Shown here one piece after another: positions 13,301-38,689 of a stretch of DNA of 64,000 nt. The notes beneath the pieces are model-generated. The model made no database searches, was not told the origin of the DNA, and saw nothing but the letters and a program-made list of their open reading frames with translations. Source of the stretch: Phorcus lineatus (taxonomy: Eukaryota; Mollusca; Gastropoda; Trochida; Trochidae). Where the stretch lies: assembly GCA_921293015.1 (NCBI GenBank), contig OV121083.1, forward strand, positions 28,698,908 to 28,762,907, read 5' to 3'. The translations under genes and the position numbers were made by a program. Positions within the stretch are counted from its first letter, which is position 1; every line of letters begins with the position of its first letter.

Positions 13301-15560
13301 AAGATTGTTGAATATTTGCAATGTACTAAAATAAATTCTCAAATCCAAGGCTGCTAAGGTGCTTTAATGGTTGTCTATAACAATGCCTTTACTTCAAAAC
13401 CGTGACCCAAATTGTCATGCTGAGTGAACAGAGGCACATTTTGAATAAAGTTACTTGCCCAGGATGACACCACAAGTATCTCTGACAGCTAATAACTTAG
13501 TAAGGGACAAGGGATTGTCCTTCCAACTTTATTTAACAGTGAGACTTGTCACTCACCAGTCACACAAGTCGCATTGATTGTTGTTGAACTTTTCACTCAA
13601 TTGAGGTAGTTAGAACTGTAGGTCAAAACTTGAGATCTCATTGGTTTGATGCAAGGTTAGGAACAGGTAACTCTTAATTCTCCATCTTACAACCAATGAG
13701 ATCTCTTGCTGCGGCCACATCCCCGTAGGGTCATGGTCTTTCGGCTGTCCTCATTAAATAACCCCAAAGATTTATTTGTTTAAGTGAGTTGGAGTATAAA
13801 GGCAAATCATTTGAGAACATGTCTGCATAATTTTTATATTGATTGCGTGCGTATTTATTGTAGCATTCGGTCAAGAAAGGGGTTGGGAGCGAATGGAGTG
13901 TCTGACCTTTCCATATACTATTAACAGATGTACAATTCTATTCAGGGGGTGTTCTCAAGAAAATTTTTAAAAAAAAATTTTAAACTTTTTTTTATAGATT
14001 TTTTTAATAATCCAAGGGCCTGTGCCTGTAATCAGATGGAATACATCAAGAGAATTCACATCTTAAACTGGAGACTTAACAGTTTGTTATGAACACACTC
14101 ATATTGTTCACTCGGATTCACAGGTTGTCTTCAAATTGATGATGAATAAGAAGTTGCCATTTTCAACAAACTAAAATTTCCCATTGACTTCAAAACACTA
14201 TTGCATTACTAATCTTTTGGAATTTATTGAGGCTTTTTTGGTCAGAGTAGTATGATACCGAACAAGTGTTTTGTAGCAGATATGAAAAACATGAATTAAT
14301 TTGAAAGAAATATTGCAGATCTAATGGCTTTGTAGCTGATTACTTTCAGTAAGTGTAATGTGATAATATTGTAATGGTTTCTCAGCCGCAGGGACACTCT
14401 AATCTAAAAAGTAGCAAAAAATCTAGATTTAGTTTGATTAAAAACATCTTTTAGCCTATCACGGTGTATGAGTTTTGTAGACATTGATATAATATTGTCT
14501 ATATAAGTTAATATGCAGTTTTAAACTTGTTTTAAATCCAATTTATTCCATTATCAGGCATTCAGCTCTAATGTATGGTCGTTTTGGAACACAACCAACT
14601 GCTGAAGAAGAAAAGGTAGCCAAATTGAACAGACTGGAGAGAATGAAGAAGATTTATCTTCCCCCTAGAGTATCACCAAGTAATTGTCCTTTGGAATCAT
14701 TTATATAGTTAGTCATTCTTAGATATATAAGTGTCAAAGTAAATGGTAGTTACTAACTTAATCAACTGAAATAATAGTCTGTAGGATTTGGTAGAGAAAG
14801 GGCTTTGTGCTTTGAAAGGGTGCCAATTCATTCAGTTTAAAAGCCATATTTTTCAGGGTAAACCACCAAAATCAGTTTTCATTACATTCAATAGGTATGC
14901 CTGGGGCAAATCATTAACTTGAAAACTCAAATATGAAGTGTTCATGTCTTGTTTCTATCTCTTTAGGTTTTTTTTCTTAAATCAACAGTCTTACAAACTA
15001 GTCCTTTCAAACTAGTCCACAATGGACTAGTTGCTTAATTGTGTGATTTTATGAAGTCTGTGCAACTGACAGACCAATGACACATGAAGATCATCTGATG
15101 GGTAGTTGACATAGCAATTGAAATCTCAATAAAATTTAATCATATATACCAATTATCAAATGAATTTCTCATTCACATCTTTGATCGGCCCATAAGTGTG
15201 ATTGAAATCTTATCCTCAGTTTTGATTTAGAAGAAAGCTTTTGGTTAGTGCAGGCTTACATTTCATCAAAACATATGATGTTCAATGAATGAATCTGTAT
15301 CAACCACATTCACTCTTATGAAAATCACTGGCATTCCTACAATAATCCCCAGGATAGAGACTGTGTAGGAAACTGACTACATTGACTGTTATAACCTGCA
15401 AATGAGAGTGGAAGTGTGTTTTGCAGCACCTGCACCGGACATCATGTTGGACAGCACTGAACTACCTGGCCTGGGCTCGAAGGACGAACCGTGGGAGAAG
15501 GAGGTTGATGACCTTCTTGCCTGGACCGCAAACCTGGACGCAACTGCAATAGACACGTGA
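1236..15560 (+). CDS. UBE2U: UBE2U-like ubiquitin-conjugating enzyme E2 (partial, 3' six exons)
   Basis: E2 enzymes carry ubiquitin as a thioester on a catalytic cysteine and pass it to E3-bound substrates. Six exons are seen: 1236-1333, 8141-8267, 8885-9073, 12867-12963, 14558-14679 and 15427-15560. The first carries the active-site context GRPCLELLDDFSKW and the helix ending TILLAIQ; the next continues with LLSNPSYEEAVNLEA, the usual E2 C-terminal fold. Beyond the E2 core come the UBE2U-specific motifs SFDDYHMTW..IATSK and, at the C terminus, EVDDLLAWT, which match the human UBE2U tail in kind and order. Phases agree at each junction if the 8267 donor is GC. The E2 N-terminal half is outside the window. 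The gene ends at TGA 15558-15560. Neighbours are FDX2 (convergent) and a CACHD1-like gene; UBE2U-CACHD1 adjacency is also found in human. Confidence is high for E2 and good for UBE2U. Confidence 0.82.
1334..2277. other. UBE2U intron, no recognised feature
   Basis: AT-rich sequence with short ORFs lacking splice support or codon structure. Nothing recognised up to the left end of the DIRS element. Confidence 0.5.
2278..2459 (+). repeat. DIRS left inverted terminal repeat
   Basis: Reverse complement of about 6047-6220. Both share the CTGTTGACTAGACCTAC block, the GTGACGTCACTCCCAGAAGC block and the CTTCACTCTCC edge. The outermost bases (ATTATTTAAATACATATC) differ from the right end but are complemented in the internal region. 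Confidence 0.88.
2929..3182 (+). repeat. 32-bp tandem repeat in DIRS leader
   Basis: Unit of 32 bp built from AGTCTGACCCTACGATAGTC followed by GGACCCTCCGGT, repeated about seven times with degenerate edges. It sits between the left terminal repeat and the RT remnant, where an intact DIRS would carry its first ORF. A second, looser repeat of CGACTGTCACTCACCTCGTC follows at about 3319-3432. Confidence 0.85.
3525..4390 (+). pseudogene. DIRS reverse transcriptase tail and RNase H, frameshifted
   Basis: The upstream RT fingers and palm are absent; a degraded catalytic-site area lies near 3527-3545. Downstream, DIRS RT features appear in changing frames: KSDLIPATRQKFLGAFLD (3630-3690), LGLLTSDQDLTRRGRLFLRP (about 3802-3861, frame 1), then the RNase H start FVDAFTQGWG (about 4012-4041, frame 3) and LKLDAVRLAIQHW with HIPGTKNILADALSR (frame 2). 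At least two frameshifts separate these, plus stops. RNase H would degrade the RNA template in a working element. Confidence 0.82.
4640..5570 (+). pseudogene. DIRS tyrosine recombinase, frameshifted
   Basis: This is the enzyme that integrates DIRS DNA in place of a DDE integrase. The core-binding part is at 4705-4850 (TSHRKTTRKLYDFQWQAF, frame 1). The first catalytic Arg is in TRVSEIHAL (codon about 5027-5029, frame 2), the H-x-x-R box in NPHEIRAVS (5373-5384, frame 3), and the nucleophilic Tyr in NHYLRDLS (codon 5481-5483) in yet another frame. All catalytic positions are recognisable but split by frameshifts and stops, so no active protein is possible. Confidence 0.85.
5893..5989. repeat. 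DIRS internal complementary region
   Basis: Bases 5893-5935 are the reverse complement of the extreme left end (2278-2318); 5933-5989 are the reverse complement of the extreme right end (6195-6251). The halves overlap by three bases, as expected if this region templates the junction of a circular intermediate. Confidence 0.88.
6047..6251 (-). repeat. DIRS right inverted terminal repeat
   Basis: Reverse complement of the left repeat from TTTGGAGAGTGAAGG to the GTAGGTCTAGTCAACAG block, with a private outer end (GGTAAGTATAAATAATTACG and on to CGTACTATT) that is copied in inverse orientation at 5933-5989. Confidence 0.87.
6252..8140. other. UBE2U intron, no recognised feature
   Basis: AT-rich intron sequence between the DIRS element and the exon at 8141. 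No coding or repeat structure recognised. Confidence 0.5.
8141..8267 (+). CDS. UBE2U: UBE2U exon, end of E2 fold
   Basis: Acceptor follows TGTGTTGCAG at 8131-8140. The exon reads WLLSNPSYEEAVNLEA and continues to QVVHECVAASRRME, in phase with the previous exon. The donor is not canonical: a GC donor at 8268-8269 gives phase 1, which fits the next acceptor. The nearest GT (from 8271) gives phase 2, which does not fit. The 5' side is certain, the 3' edge is not. Confidence 0.75.
8885..9073 (+). CDS. UBE2U: UBE2U exon with SFDDYHMTW motif
   Basis: Acceptor CAG is at 8882-8884 and donor GTATGT begins at 9074. A low-complexity Gln/Met-rich and polar start (MQMQMEQ) is followed by KLSFDDYHMTWCGIATSKSK, which corresponds to the FSDYYQTW..IATSK segment of human UBE2U. 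Entry phase is 1 and exit phase is 1. Confidence 0.75.
9163..9638. mobile_element. TTAA-flanked MITE, copy 1
   Basis: 476 bp bounded by TTAA at both ends, with terminal inverted repeats (A)GAGCCACTCCGTGA / TCACGGAGTGGCTCT. No coding capacity. A second copy at 31825-32298 is similar along its whole length. TTAA target duplication points to a piggyBac- or Kolobok-type helper transposase. Located in a UBE2U intron. Confidence 0.85.
9639..12866. other. UBE2U intron, mostly featureless
   Basis: Long AT-rich intron. The only exon-like block is at about 11929-12010, described separately. Confidence 0.45.
11929..12010 (+). other. exon-like GC-richer block, function unknown
   Basis: Within AT-rich intron, this stretch has balanced composition and one open phase reading IVGIMDQKITLGGRVELLAV and on to FDKLTHTVDTLHF, with an AG before it and a GTCAGT donor-like site after it. 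Its phase (0/0) does not fit between the flanking UBE2U exons, which both use phase 1. It could be an alternative exon, a fragment of another gene or chance. Confidence 0.25.
12867..12963 (+). CDS. UBE2U: UBE2U exon, predicted helical segment
   Basis: Acceptor TTTCAG ends at 12866 and donor GTAAGT begins at 12964. The single open phase matches the preceding exon and encodes LESMRGRPLLQQ, then GLPLEEIQDQLKKQMQE, likely helical. It is less conserved than the E2 core. Confidence 0.72.
13632..14033 (+). mobile_element. half copy of foldback element
   Basis: Matches the centre and right arm of the palindromic element at 62866-63662: the ATTGGTTTGATGCAA..GTTAGGAACAG centre, then CTTTCGGCTGTCCTCATTAA, TTGTAGCATTCGGTCAAG and the terminal GGGCCTGTG. 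The left arm is missing beyond GAGATCTCATTGG. Located in a UBE2U intron. Confidence 0.8.
14558..14679 (+). CDS. UBE2U: UBE2U exon, basic C-terminal segment
   Basis: Acceptor ATCAG ends at 14557 and donor GTAATT begins at 14680. It encodes HSALMYGRFGTQPTAEEEK and LERMKKIYLPPRVSP, and joins in phase to both neighbours. Confidence 0.75.
15427..15560 (+). CDS. UBE2U: UBE2U terminal exon
   Basis: Acceptor TTGCAG ends at 15426. The exon encodes PAPDIMLDSTELPGL, then EKEVDDLLAWTANLDATAID and TGA. The EVDDLLAWT motif matches EVEDLISWT at the human UBE2U C terminus, so this end is under constraint although it lies outside the E2 fold. Confidence 0.82.
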
Positions 15561-16039
15561 CGAAGTGCACTATTCCTGCAGCAGTCAGTCCCTGAGTACA
15601 ACTTGTGCCCGTCTTGTAGCATGTGCAATCTCAGTTACCAAGTCTGTGATGTGTTTCTGTTATAATTTTCTAAGATTTGTTTTGCCACTGACTTCATCAC
15701 TACAATAGCCAATACAAAGTAATATCTCTTTATCATTGGCATAGATTACATCCATTCATATACTAAAATATATGGACAATGTGCCTTATGATATGAGTAG
15801 AACTTGTGACATCTATCAAGATTATCTTGTGTTTTGTTACTTTGTAGGCAAACTGTCTGATAATGACATGAACACAAGGGTTGTAGAGTTTGACTTGAGT
15901 AGGAGTGCAAGGACATGAGGATATTCAGCATATTGTAAATGCAAACATTGGTGAAAACACATCAGTAGGAACAGTGTAATGCTTATCAGGACAAGGTCCT
16001 CTATTTAAAACTGATTATAATTATTTTATGTCCAATAAA
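15561..16039 (+). other. UBE2U: probable UBE2U 3' UTR with polyadenylation signal
   Basis: Follows the stop codon. AATAAA lies at 16034-16039; cleavage would be expected 10-30 bases later. Transcript evidence is not visible. Confidence 0.5.
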
Positions 16040-16119
16040 AAATATCATTTACATGTTGTAACAATGATTAATTCAAAAGATAAAACTAGTGACTCTGTAG
16101 CTTATCAGTTTTTAGTGAT

Positions 16120-16760
16120 TTATTATGGAACATAGAGTTTGTAAACAAAATTTCAGCTTTCTATGCCTGTTCTTCCCAAAGAAAAACATGAACCCTCATT
16201 TCAGTACCACAAAAAAAACCATATCTACAATTTTCAAATCCTTATTGGCAATATAATGTAAACATGATTTCAGTGTTCCAGGCCTTTGATCTGTAAAGGG
16301 AGATGAAAATACATTTTGAGGGCATCCCCCAACTCCAAGGACCTCATTCACAGTAACAGAGTCACCAAATCTATATTTGAAAATCTTAATTTGTAAAGTT
16401 TCTTGTATACAAGATTTCAGCTTTCTGGGCTTTTTTGTTTTGGGGTAGCAGATGAAAATAGTTTTATAGGGTGAGGCCCATGTGGCCTGTTATTAGGGTC
16501 ACAGAGTCACCAAATCTATAATTTATAATCCCCATCAGCTAAGGAGTCTGTACACACGGTTTCATCTTTATGGGCCTTTTGCTTGCAGAGAAGATAAAAA
16601 TGTTTTAAGGGCCAGGTCCCTGCCCTGTCACAGGGTTAAAAAGGGCCACAGGGTTACTGAATCTTTAAATTAAAAACCTCATTAGTTATGGACTCTGTTC
16701 ACAGGATTCGAGATTTCTCGAGTCTTTGGCTCTGTTGCTTATCAGCCTTTGTAATCTTGA
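16120..16760. repeat. degenerate tandem repeat, about 145-bp unit
   Basis: A phrase of the type CAGCTTTCTRGGCCTTTTGC followed by AGATGAAAATAG, GTGGCC and GTCACCAAATCTAT recurs near 16160, 16270, 16415, 16560 and 16705. Related blocks occur at 23300-23900, 25315-25545 and 26235-26330. Non-coding. Confidence 0.6.
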
Positions 16761-18207
16761 CTAAGATATTTACTCCTTAGTGAAATACATCACCAGAACT
16801 GTCCAGTGTTAATGCATTAACTATATTGTGCTTCATTTACACACTGTTACGTATTTGCTCTCTGATACCTTGTGGAAATTTTTCTTTTTAAGCACTAAAT
16901 GCATTAAAAAACAATTAAGACCATTGTTTTAGACAGCAAGATATCATTTTTGATCAACATCCTACTCCCCCATTTGTTGTCAAGTCATACCAAATTAATA
17001 ATCACAAAAAAACATGAGAATACAGAGTGAAATCAGGTTTCAATCTACTTGACCCTGGTAACCAGGCGTCCATTGCAGTGTTGGTACTGTGCAGTCTAAA
17101 CAAACTCAGTCATACACTACAATATTGCTGACTATTTATTGTTATGTTTATATTTTGCTTATTAATTGAAATGAACTTGGACTCCTTTAATTCCTCATTA
17201 CCTCATCAATATGAATAAAGTGACCATTTCACAAACTTAAAAAATGTTATTTTTTTTATTTGTAACACTTCCACACCAAATGAACCCCTGCCACACCCTT
17301 AATTTGGAGGAAAGGACAGTCTTGGTCTCAATCATAAAAAGATGATATTCTCAAAATTTGAGATTCCTTGCATGTTCGGATCTGAAAAAAGCAGCTGACA
17401 TGGTTGAGCTATATTCCTCGCAACTGGCACAATGTTTTTAGATATTAAATGAATTATCAATTTGACTCTATTAGTGAATGAAAATTAATGATTCCTCTTT
17501 TTGCTGAATTATATATATGTAATTCGCATTGTTGTCAAGATTAAAAGAAACTGTTCAATCAAAAACAAAATGAAATTATCATATTTTTGACAAACTCACT
17601 GATTTAAAGGGAATATCTTCAATCATTATCATGATCATAATACACATTCAAATCCCAATAGACGAATTAGCATAGGCGGAGAAGACTGGATCATTTCATT
17701 TAACATGGGATATTTGATATGGGAACAGAGAAAGTAGTTCCAGTAAACCATCACACAACCTAGATTGGATAGAAAAAGTTCACACAAGTATGAACGATGT
17801 TTATGCGAGTTCACAGGACATGAACCTCTGAAATTTAGATCAAGCGACTGTGCTCTCAATCAGTCAACTTGAAAAAATTATCTGTAAACTTCAAAGTGCA
17901 AATTTATACATAATAAACATCACAGGAGGCACATGAATATTTAATTCCAATCAATATCATTTGTACAATTTAGTTTCATAATAATCTAGATTTAGATTTG
18001 AAATATTTTTTCAAAAGTGAAAGCTATTTGTAAAACTCTTTCAATTAAGAGGTGGTTTTTGTTGTCAGCTTGACAACACGATCACCGAATACTAGGTACA
18101 GAGTTATACAAATATACAACCCTTTCAACGTTCAGTCGGTCAATGGTTAACAATATGAGTCTGAACACAGCTCCAGAATGTTGTGTGAGATGCGTCCCTT
18201 CACTGTG
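16761..18207. other. UBE2U-FDX2 intergenic space, including FDX2 3' UTR
   Basis: The two genes converge here. AT-rich and without a recognised gene. No convincing minus-strand polyadenylation signal close to the FDX2 stop was found. Confidence 0.4.
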
Positions 18208-32775
<14,568 letters not shown>

Positions 32776-33247
32776 TTTTTCTCGAATGGTGAGACGCACT
32801 ACGTAGACGAAAATCAGAACACTATTTTCTTTTCTTCCTAACCATGCGAAAGGACGTATTTATATTTTCGAAAAATGAAAAACATCTAAAGAGTACCCGG
32901 GACATACACAGTTACAACGGTGTCATAGCTTTGCTTAATATACAGAGCTACTTCTTTTAAATTAAGCCGCGAGCACCTGCAGATACGAAACTTGCTCAGA
33001 TCATAAACATCCAGCTCCGCTTATTAACATTCAGCCCTAGATGTTGGTCGTGGACGAAGACGGAATGTAGCTTCAAACTTGCCTGGGAAATATGACGGCT
33101 TTGCAGCCAATATTCCCACTGCAAGTCTTCAGACGACTTGAACGACTTCTACTGCAATTGCCAAAAATACGAAGATTGCGATAGTTAATCTGGAAATTGT
33201 AGTTTACCCATTGATTTTCAGTGGTTTCCCGAACACTGTTTTTCAAC
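32776..33247. promoter_or_regulatory. shared divergent promoter region FDX2/CACHD1
   Basis: Only 472 bp separate the start codons of FDX2 (minus) and the CACHD1-like gene (plus), so both 5' UTRs and promoters must share this space. No TATA box at a convincing place was seen. It contains no identified repeat. Confidence 0.6.
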
Positions 33248-33589
33248 ATGGCGTCTTGTAGAGCTAAACAGTTCACCGAGATGGAAGTAGTTCACTTGGC
33301 TGTGTCTATGCTATTGTTATTAAACTGTGTTGTATGTTCTGTGCAAGACGATCATAATTGGATTGCAAAGTCGCCAGGAACCTCAGGAAGGATAAAACTT
33401 CGCAATTTTGATGGTAAACATCAGCGGAGAACGGTCGAGATCACAGAAGAGGGGTACCTGGCAGACAATAGACAGGAGGCTGTCAGCCCGAAACAGTTAG
33501 GAGGAATTGTCATACAGGCAGAGTCGGAAAAACTTTCGGCTGGACTTCGCTGGTTGAGTAATGATGAAATTGGAATAACTAAAATGCAG
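33248..33589 (+). CDS. CACHD1: CACHD1-like exon 1, signal peptide
   Basis: ATG in good context (AACATGG); 114 codons, phase 0, donor GTTAGT at 33590. Hydrophobic core AVSMLLLLNCVVCS followed by a polar mature start. Confidence 0.75.
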
Positions 33590-36500
33590 GTTAGTTGAAC
33601 ATTTTGAAATAATTAGATTAAATTACTAGTTTTGATACAAAAACATAAACACGGTTAAGGGCTAGACTACAAGTGCACCTCGACCATCATGTTTTTATTC
33701 CTTTTATGAATGCCACTTATAATCAAAGTCTGTACAGGTAATAGTCATAAAACAGTTAACAGATAACAGTACTTAGTACAGAACCCTTGGTTCAGAAAAT
33801 TTTAGCTTTGAGATCACATGAAAATACTTTTTTCTCAGAAATATTCAAGTTATGTAAATTGATAACAAAAATAATGATAATATGAAAACATTTAATTATA
33901 TTAATATGATATGTTAATGTAAAAATCATAAAACAATATGGTATTAAATATCAGTATAAACCAAATTGACTCTATGATGTAGTCATAGTAGTTGAGTAAA
34001 ACAATTACAAAGTAAATCTCATTTCCTATTAAACCATAGCAAATGTAAATTAAATCACAATTAAATCAGCTTGCATAATTTCAAAGTGACATATCTTATG
34101 TTGAAGGAGTCAAATAATGTCAATGGTGATATTTTGTCAAGAAGTAATTGATTTGTTTGTACGGTTGTTGGTACATTGTTGGCAATGCATTACTGTTTTT
34201 AACCTAATCTGAAATGTCAGAACATGTTGTTTCAATGCCTTTTACATTATGACTGATTGTGTCGTGGACCGTTTTTTTAAATAATTGTAATAACAATAAT
34301 AGTGATACCTGTAAAATGTCCAAAATCATTTTTAAAAAGGTTTTTAAAGAAGCCATGGTTTTTATGCTCTGTTTATTTTATTACTCCTCTGATAACAGCA
34401 TCACCTTACTTGACCCAGTAATGCCCTCCTCTAATGAGTAAACTACCCATTTGAGTAATAGTCCCTTCTCCCTCCTCAAACTTGGTTTAGTGAATCTTTG
34501 TCCAAAGTAAATTATGTTCACAAATCGGAAGCTTCTTTTTAAGCAAGTGAATGGTGAACATTATAGTTAATAGAAAACTTTATTTTGGCAATATTAGTAA
34601 AGCAGTTCCCCATAACTCCGGCAAATGATGTCCTCACCTGGATGAATTTTAAATAACTGAAATGGCCCCAGTAATACGAAAAGAGTGAACTCTGTAAGGC
34701 AGCTGGATGGAGAAAAGGGGTCAGCTTAAAGAATCTGAGTCTGCAGTTCCCTTCTCCTTCAATATACCGGGTCATCAGCAATCATAAAGGATGTAAACAT
34801 AACAAATTCATTTGTTCTAACTAATTGAACTTGAACCATAAACAATCTGTCAACCCTTTTACTGTTTTTCTTTGTTCACTTCATAACAAAATGGATACAG
34901 GCCATCCAGCTTGTATGGTCAATAAAGGTACATAGACATATGATATGATACTTGCATCGATTAAGTGGGGGCGGGATAGCGCAGTGGTCCAAGGTTCAAA
35001 TCCCGCCAGGGGTTTGACAACTTTGTCTGCAGTAGAGAACTATTCTACATGCAGTCAAGTTTGGGTGCAATGCTACACTGAATTTCAGCGCATTACCACC
35101 CATAGTTCAAGATGACGCTTGCAGGTTTTACCGCAATACATAGCCACAATGGTGTTGCAGCCTTTCTCCTCGCAATGATACGAGCGGCCATGATATAAGT
35201 GAAATGCTCTTGAAAATGTCTTTAAAACCCCAAACCCCTTACAAAAGATTACTGCTTATACACCTTTTAAGAGTTATAACTTTGCAAGTGAAGTTCAGCA
35301 CTTTATAATGTATCACACATTTTACCATTCCTTACATTTATTCAAAAAAAGTTAAGCTTTTCATTCATAGAAACAGCCAACATTTCTCAGCATTTGATTT
35401 TCAAAGAATTGTCTTTTAAATCTTTGTTAACTCATGTTTAGAGCATCTTAGTTGTACCTGCTTTCATTTTTTAGCCCATCTGACCTGAAAGGTCAGAAGG
35501 GCTTATAAATTATCCAATGTATGACTGGCGTCGTCTGTAAACTTTTCACATTTTCAACTTCTCCAAAACTGCTGCACTCCCAAAGCTGAAATTTTGTGAG
35601 GATGTACCTTGCACCTAGGTTATCCAAATGTGTAACTTATGACTTTAGAACGGACACTCAAACCTCAAATATATGCGTGGCAAGCATCTTCCCTAAAATC
35701 TTAAAATTTTGTTCTCCCAAACCAATGGACATAGGAGGCCAAAATAGGTAACATCTTTGTGTAATGTGGACTCAAATTTGTAAATATGGTAATGAAGACC
35801 CTTCAGACCTGGGCGTTTCAGGTTGCCCACCTACAAATCTTCTTTCGTCCATTCTCCAGAAATGATCAATGCTAGGAATCTCAAAGTTTGAAAATTAGCT
35901 TTGTAGTTTGAAGAAGTGTAAAGTTCATTGTCCTACCCACAAGAATAAGGGCAAGGCAGGGATGCAACTTTAGGAGTGATAACTAATACTAACATCAGTT
36001 GGCAGAGGAATCTCAAATTTTCAGAATAACATCTTTGTTAAATGGAGACTAAAGTTTCTAGATTTGGTCTAAATCCCCACCAGCACAACCCCATTCATCA
36101 TTATTCTCTCTCCCCACCATCCCACCAAAAAATTCTAAATATTGGCCACGCAGGGTACCTACCCTCCAACTTTCTGTTAGGTGTTTTCAGCACTATGTTC
36201 AATTAAAATAGATTAGTTACTTATGTTTGAAGGCAAACTTGAACATCAGCGGTTAAAAAAATGTAAGTCCTAGGTCAGTGGCTTACAAAATTTTACCTTT
36301 GGCTACCTGAAAAATCATTGAATAGTCAATATCTTGCCTCTTTTTCTTAACATTTAAATTTGAGATAAATTTTTGTTACTTAATGTGAAAAACTAATTTC
36401 ATGACTTATTGACTCTGATAAAATTTGACGATCCCTGAACGGGGTACAACTTTTGAAAAGGTTTTGTTTGATATAATAATTCATGGAACATACGGCCAAC

Positions 36501-37712
36501 AGGTTTGGCTAGATGTGTTGTTAAGCGTTTTTAAACTTTTATATTTGTATAAATGATGCAACATACTAACTGAAATTTGTTAAGAAGTATTTTGAGGGGT
36601 TAGAATTGGTTAGTTTAAGACCCTATAAAATATTATATAGGATATAAAATATGATAGGCATTGTCACATTGTTAAACAACTTTATCTCCAAAAGAAATTG
36701 TAGGCTCAAATTTCTTCATTATCTTTGGTGGCGGGGTTTCACTCGCATATTTCCCTTTGTTGGTGTGTTTACATATTTGAAATATATGTTCTGGACAGAA
36801 TATATCAAAGTCTATTCTAGCTCAATGAAAGGAATATCATATGTAAACATTGATTATCTTAAGATTATTTTTCATTTAAAATGAAATAACAACAATAATA
36901 AACAAATTATGTAAAGTATAGTAATGATAAATACAGGGATATAGGCCTGCTATTGAAATTTCATTTCTTTCAGTATCTTCGTCTCAAAATATGTTAAGTG
37001 TGTAATTGTAACATAAGGTTTAACCAGATTAATCTTTATAAATGTAATATGTTTCACAATAAATGTCACATTTCATTTAAAGAATTAATCATTAAAGAAA
37101 CCAGATAAAAAATGTGAAAGTTTTCATGTGTAGTCTATCTCTTGTGTACAAGAAAAGTGTTGATAAAAATAAATATTTCCAGAAAAGAATTCTACAGACT
37201 ACAGAGGTCTTGTGAGTTATGGCCAGATAATACATCATGTGTTTGACGTGAAGCAAGTCACACTTCAGTGATTTTATCAAAAGCAAGCAGTCGCCAGGCT
37301 TTTGAGGCAGTATTGTCAATCTTCTCTCAATATTCCAATAAATGTAAGAGACAATCATGTCATTCTTCCATTAATAACTGTAATAGAATATTCAATGTTA
37401 TCACACGCCGCTCATGGCTGAAATATTGCCAAAGAGGCATTAAACAATAACTCACTCACTCAATGTTATCATATATCTGGTAATAAGCTTAAATAACTGT
37501 GACAAACTATTTAATGGTATATTGGTCTGGTAATAAGCTTAAATAACTACGTCGGAATTTTCAATGTTATCATAAAGGTCTGTTAATAAGCTTTCAAACC
37601 AACCAAAATATATGTGTGTCTGCAGTTGAAGATTGGTAGTTTGATACTGTATACAGTCGCAACTTGTTCCATCAAGTTCAATGGGACCATGATAAAGTTA
37701 AAACTTATCAAA

Positions 37713-37750
<38 letters not shown>

Positions 37751-38607
37751 TGGTTCCCAAGGGTTACAAAGTCTGTGTACAATGAGTGGGGGTAAATGCC
37801 GTACATTGGACAAACATTTTTACTGTAATTTCCAACGTCCATTCTGTTGCAAAAGTAATGACTGGACAGGAAAAGGGTCATTGCAAATTGAGGTTCTGTA
37901 CTTATCCATTGTTTATTTAAATCTTTAAGACTCCATCAGTAGGTTTTCAACTTGGTTAAGATAAATTTGATGTTTTAATCAGATATTTAAAGAGATGTGT
38001 TAGTCATTGAGTCTTGTAGGTTTAAGGTTACTCCTTGAAAGCTGTTTGTTACATGTAATTAACTTAGGGAAGTGCACTTGAATGGTGAAATGTTGACAAA
38101 CCTTGACCAGCAGATTATAGGCAGATGTGGTTTTTTGTAACCCAGTTATTTCATTGGCTAGCTTTTAACCTAAAGTCATGAATGACTTAACAAGCCTTTA
38201 GCCTATGTCTACTTACTTTCTTACTTTGAAAGTCACCATGCTATGCAATTTAAGTCAAAATTTAGTGATTTCCTACAGCAGAAAAGTGAGGTACAGGGAG
38301 AGGTAGAAAAAAGATTGCTGTTTTCTCTTCAAAAACTATCCACAGAAATTACAGCTTCTGGAAATGTTGGTGGACACATCAGGTATTTCCATTGAAGATG
38401 TAAATATGTTTGGTATTGCCTTGAAGAAGTTGATGGTAGTGAGTGTTTATTTTGAGAGCACATCTGCAGAGAGAGACCTTGTAGAGGCCAGTGAGAGGGA
38501 GCTTCTGCTGGTTGCTGCTTCCACAGGCATGTATTGATCCAGAGCACCAAGTTTCAGGCACAGTGGGGAGGGAGAAGCTAACCCACTTTCACCCCACTTC
38601 ACTCTCA

Positions 38608-38689
<82 letters not shown>

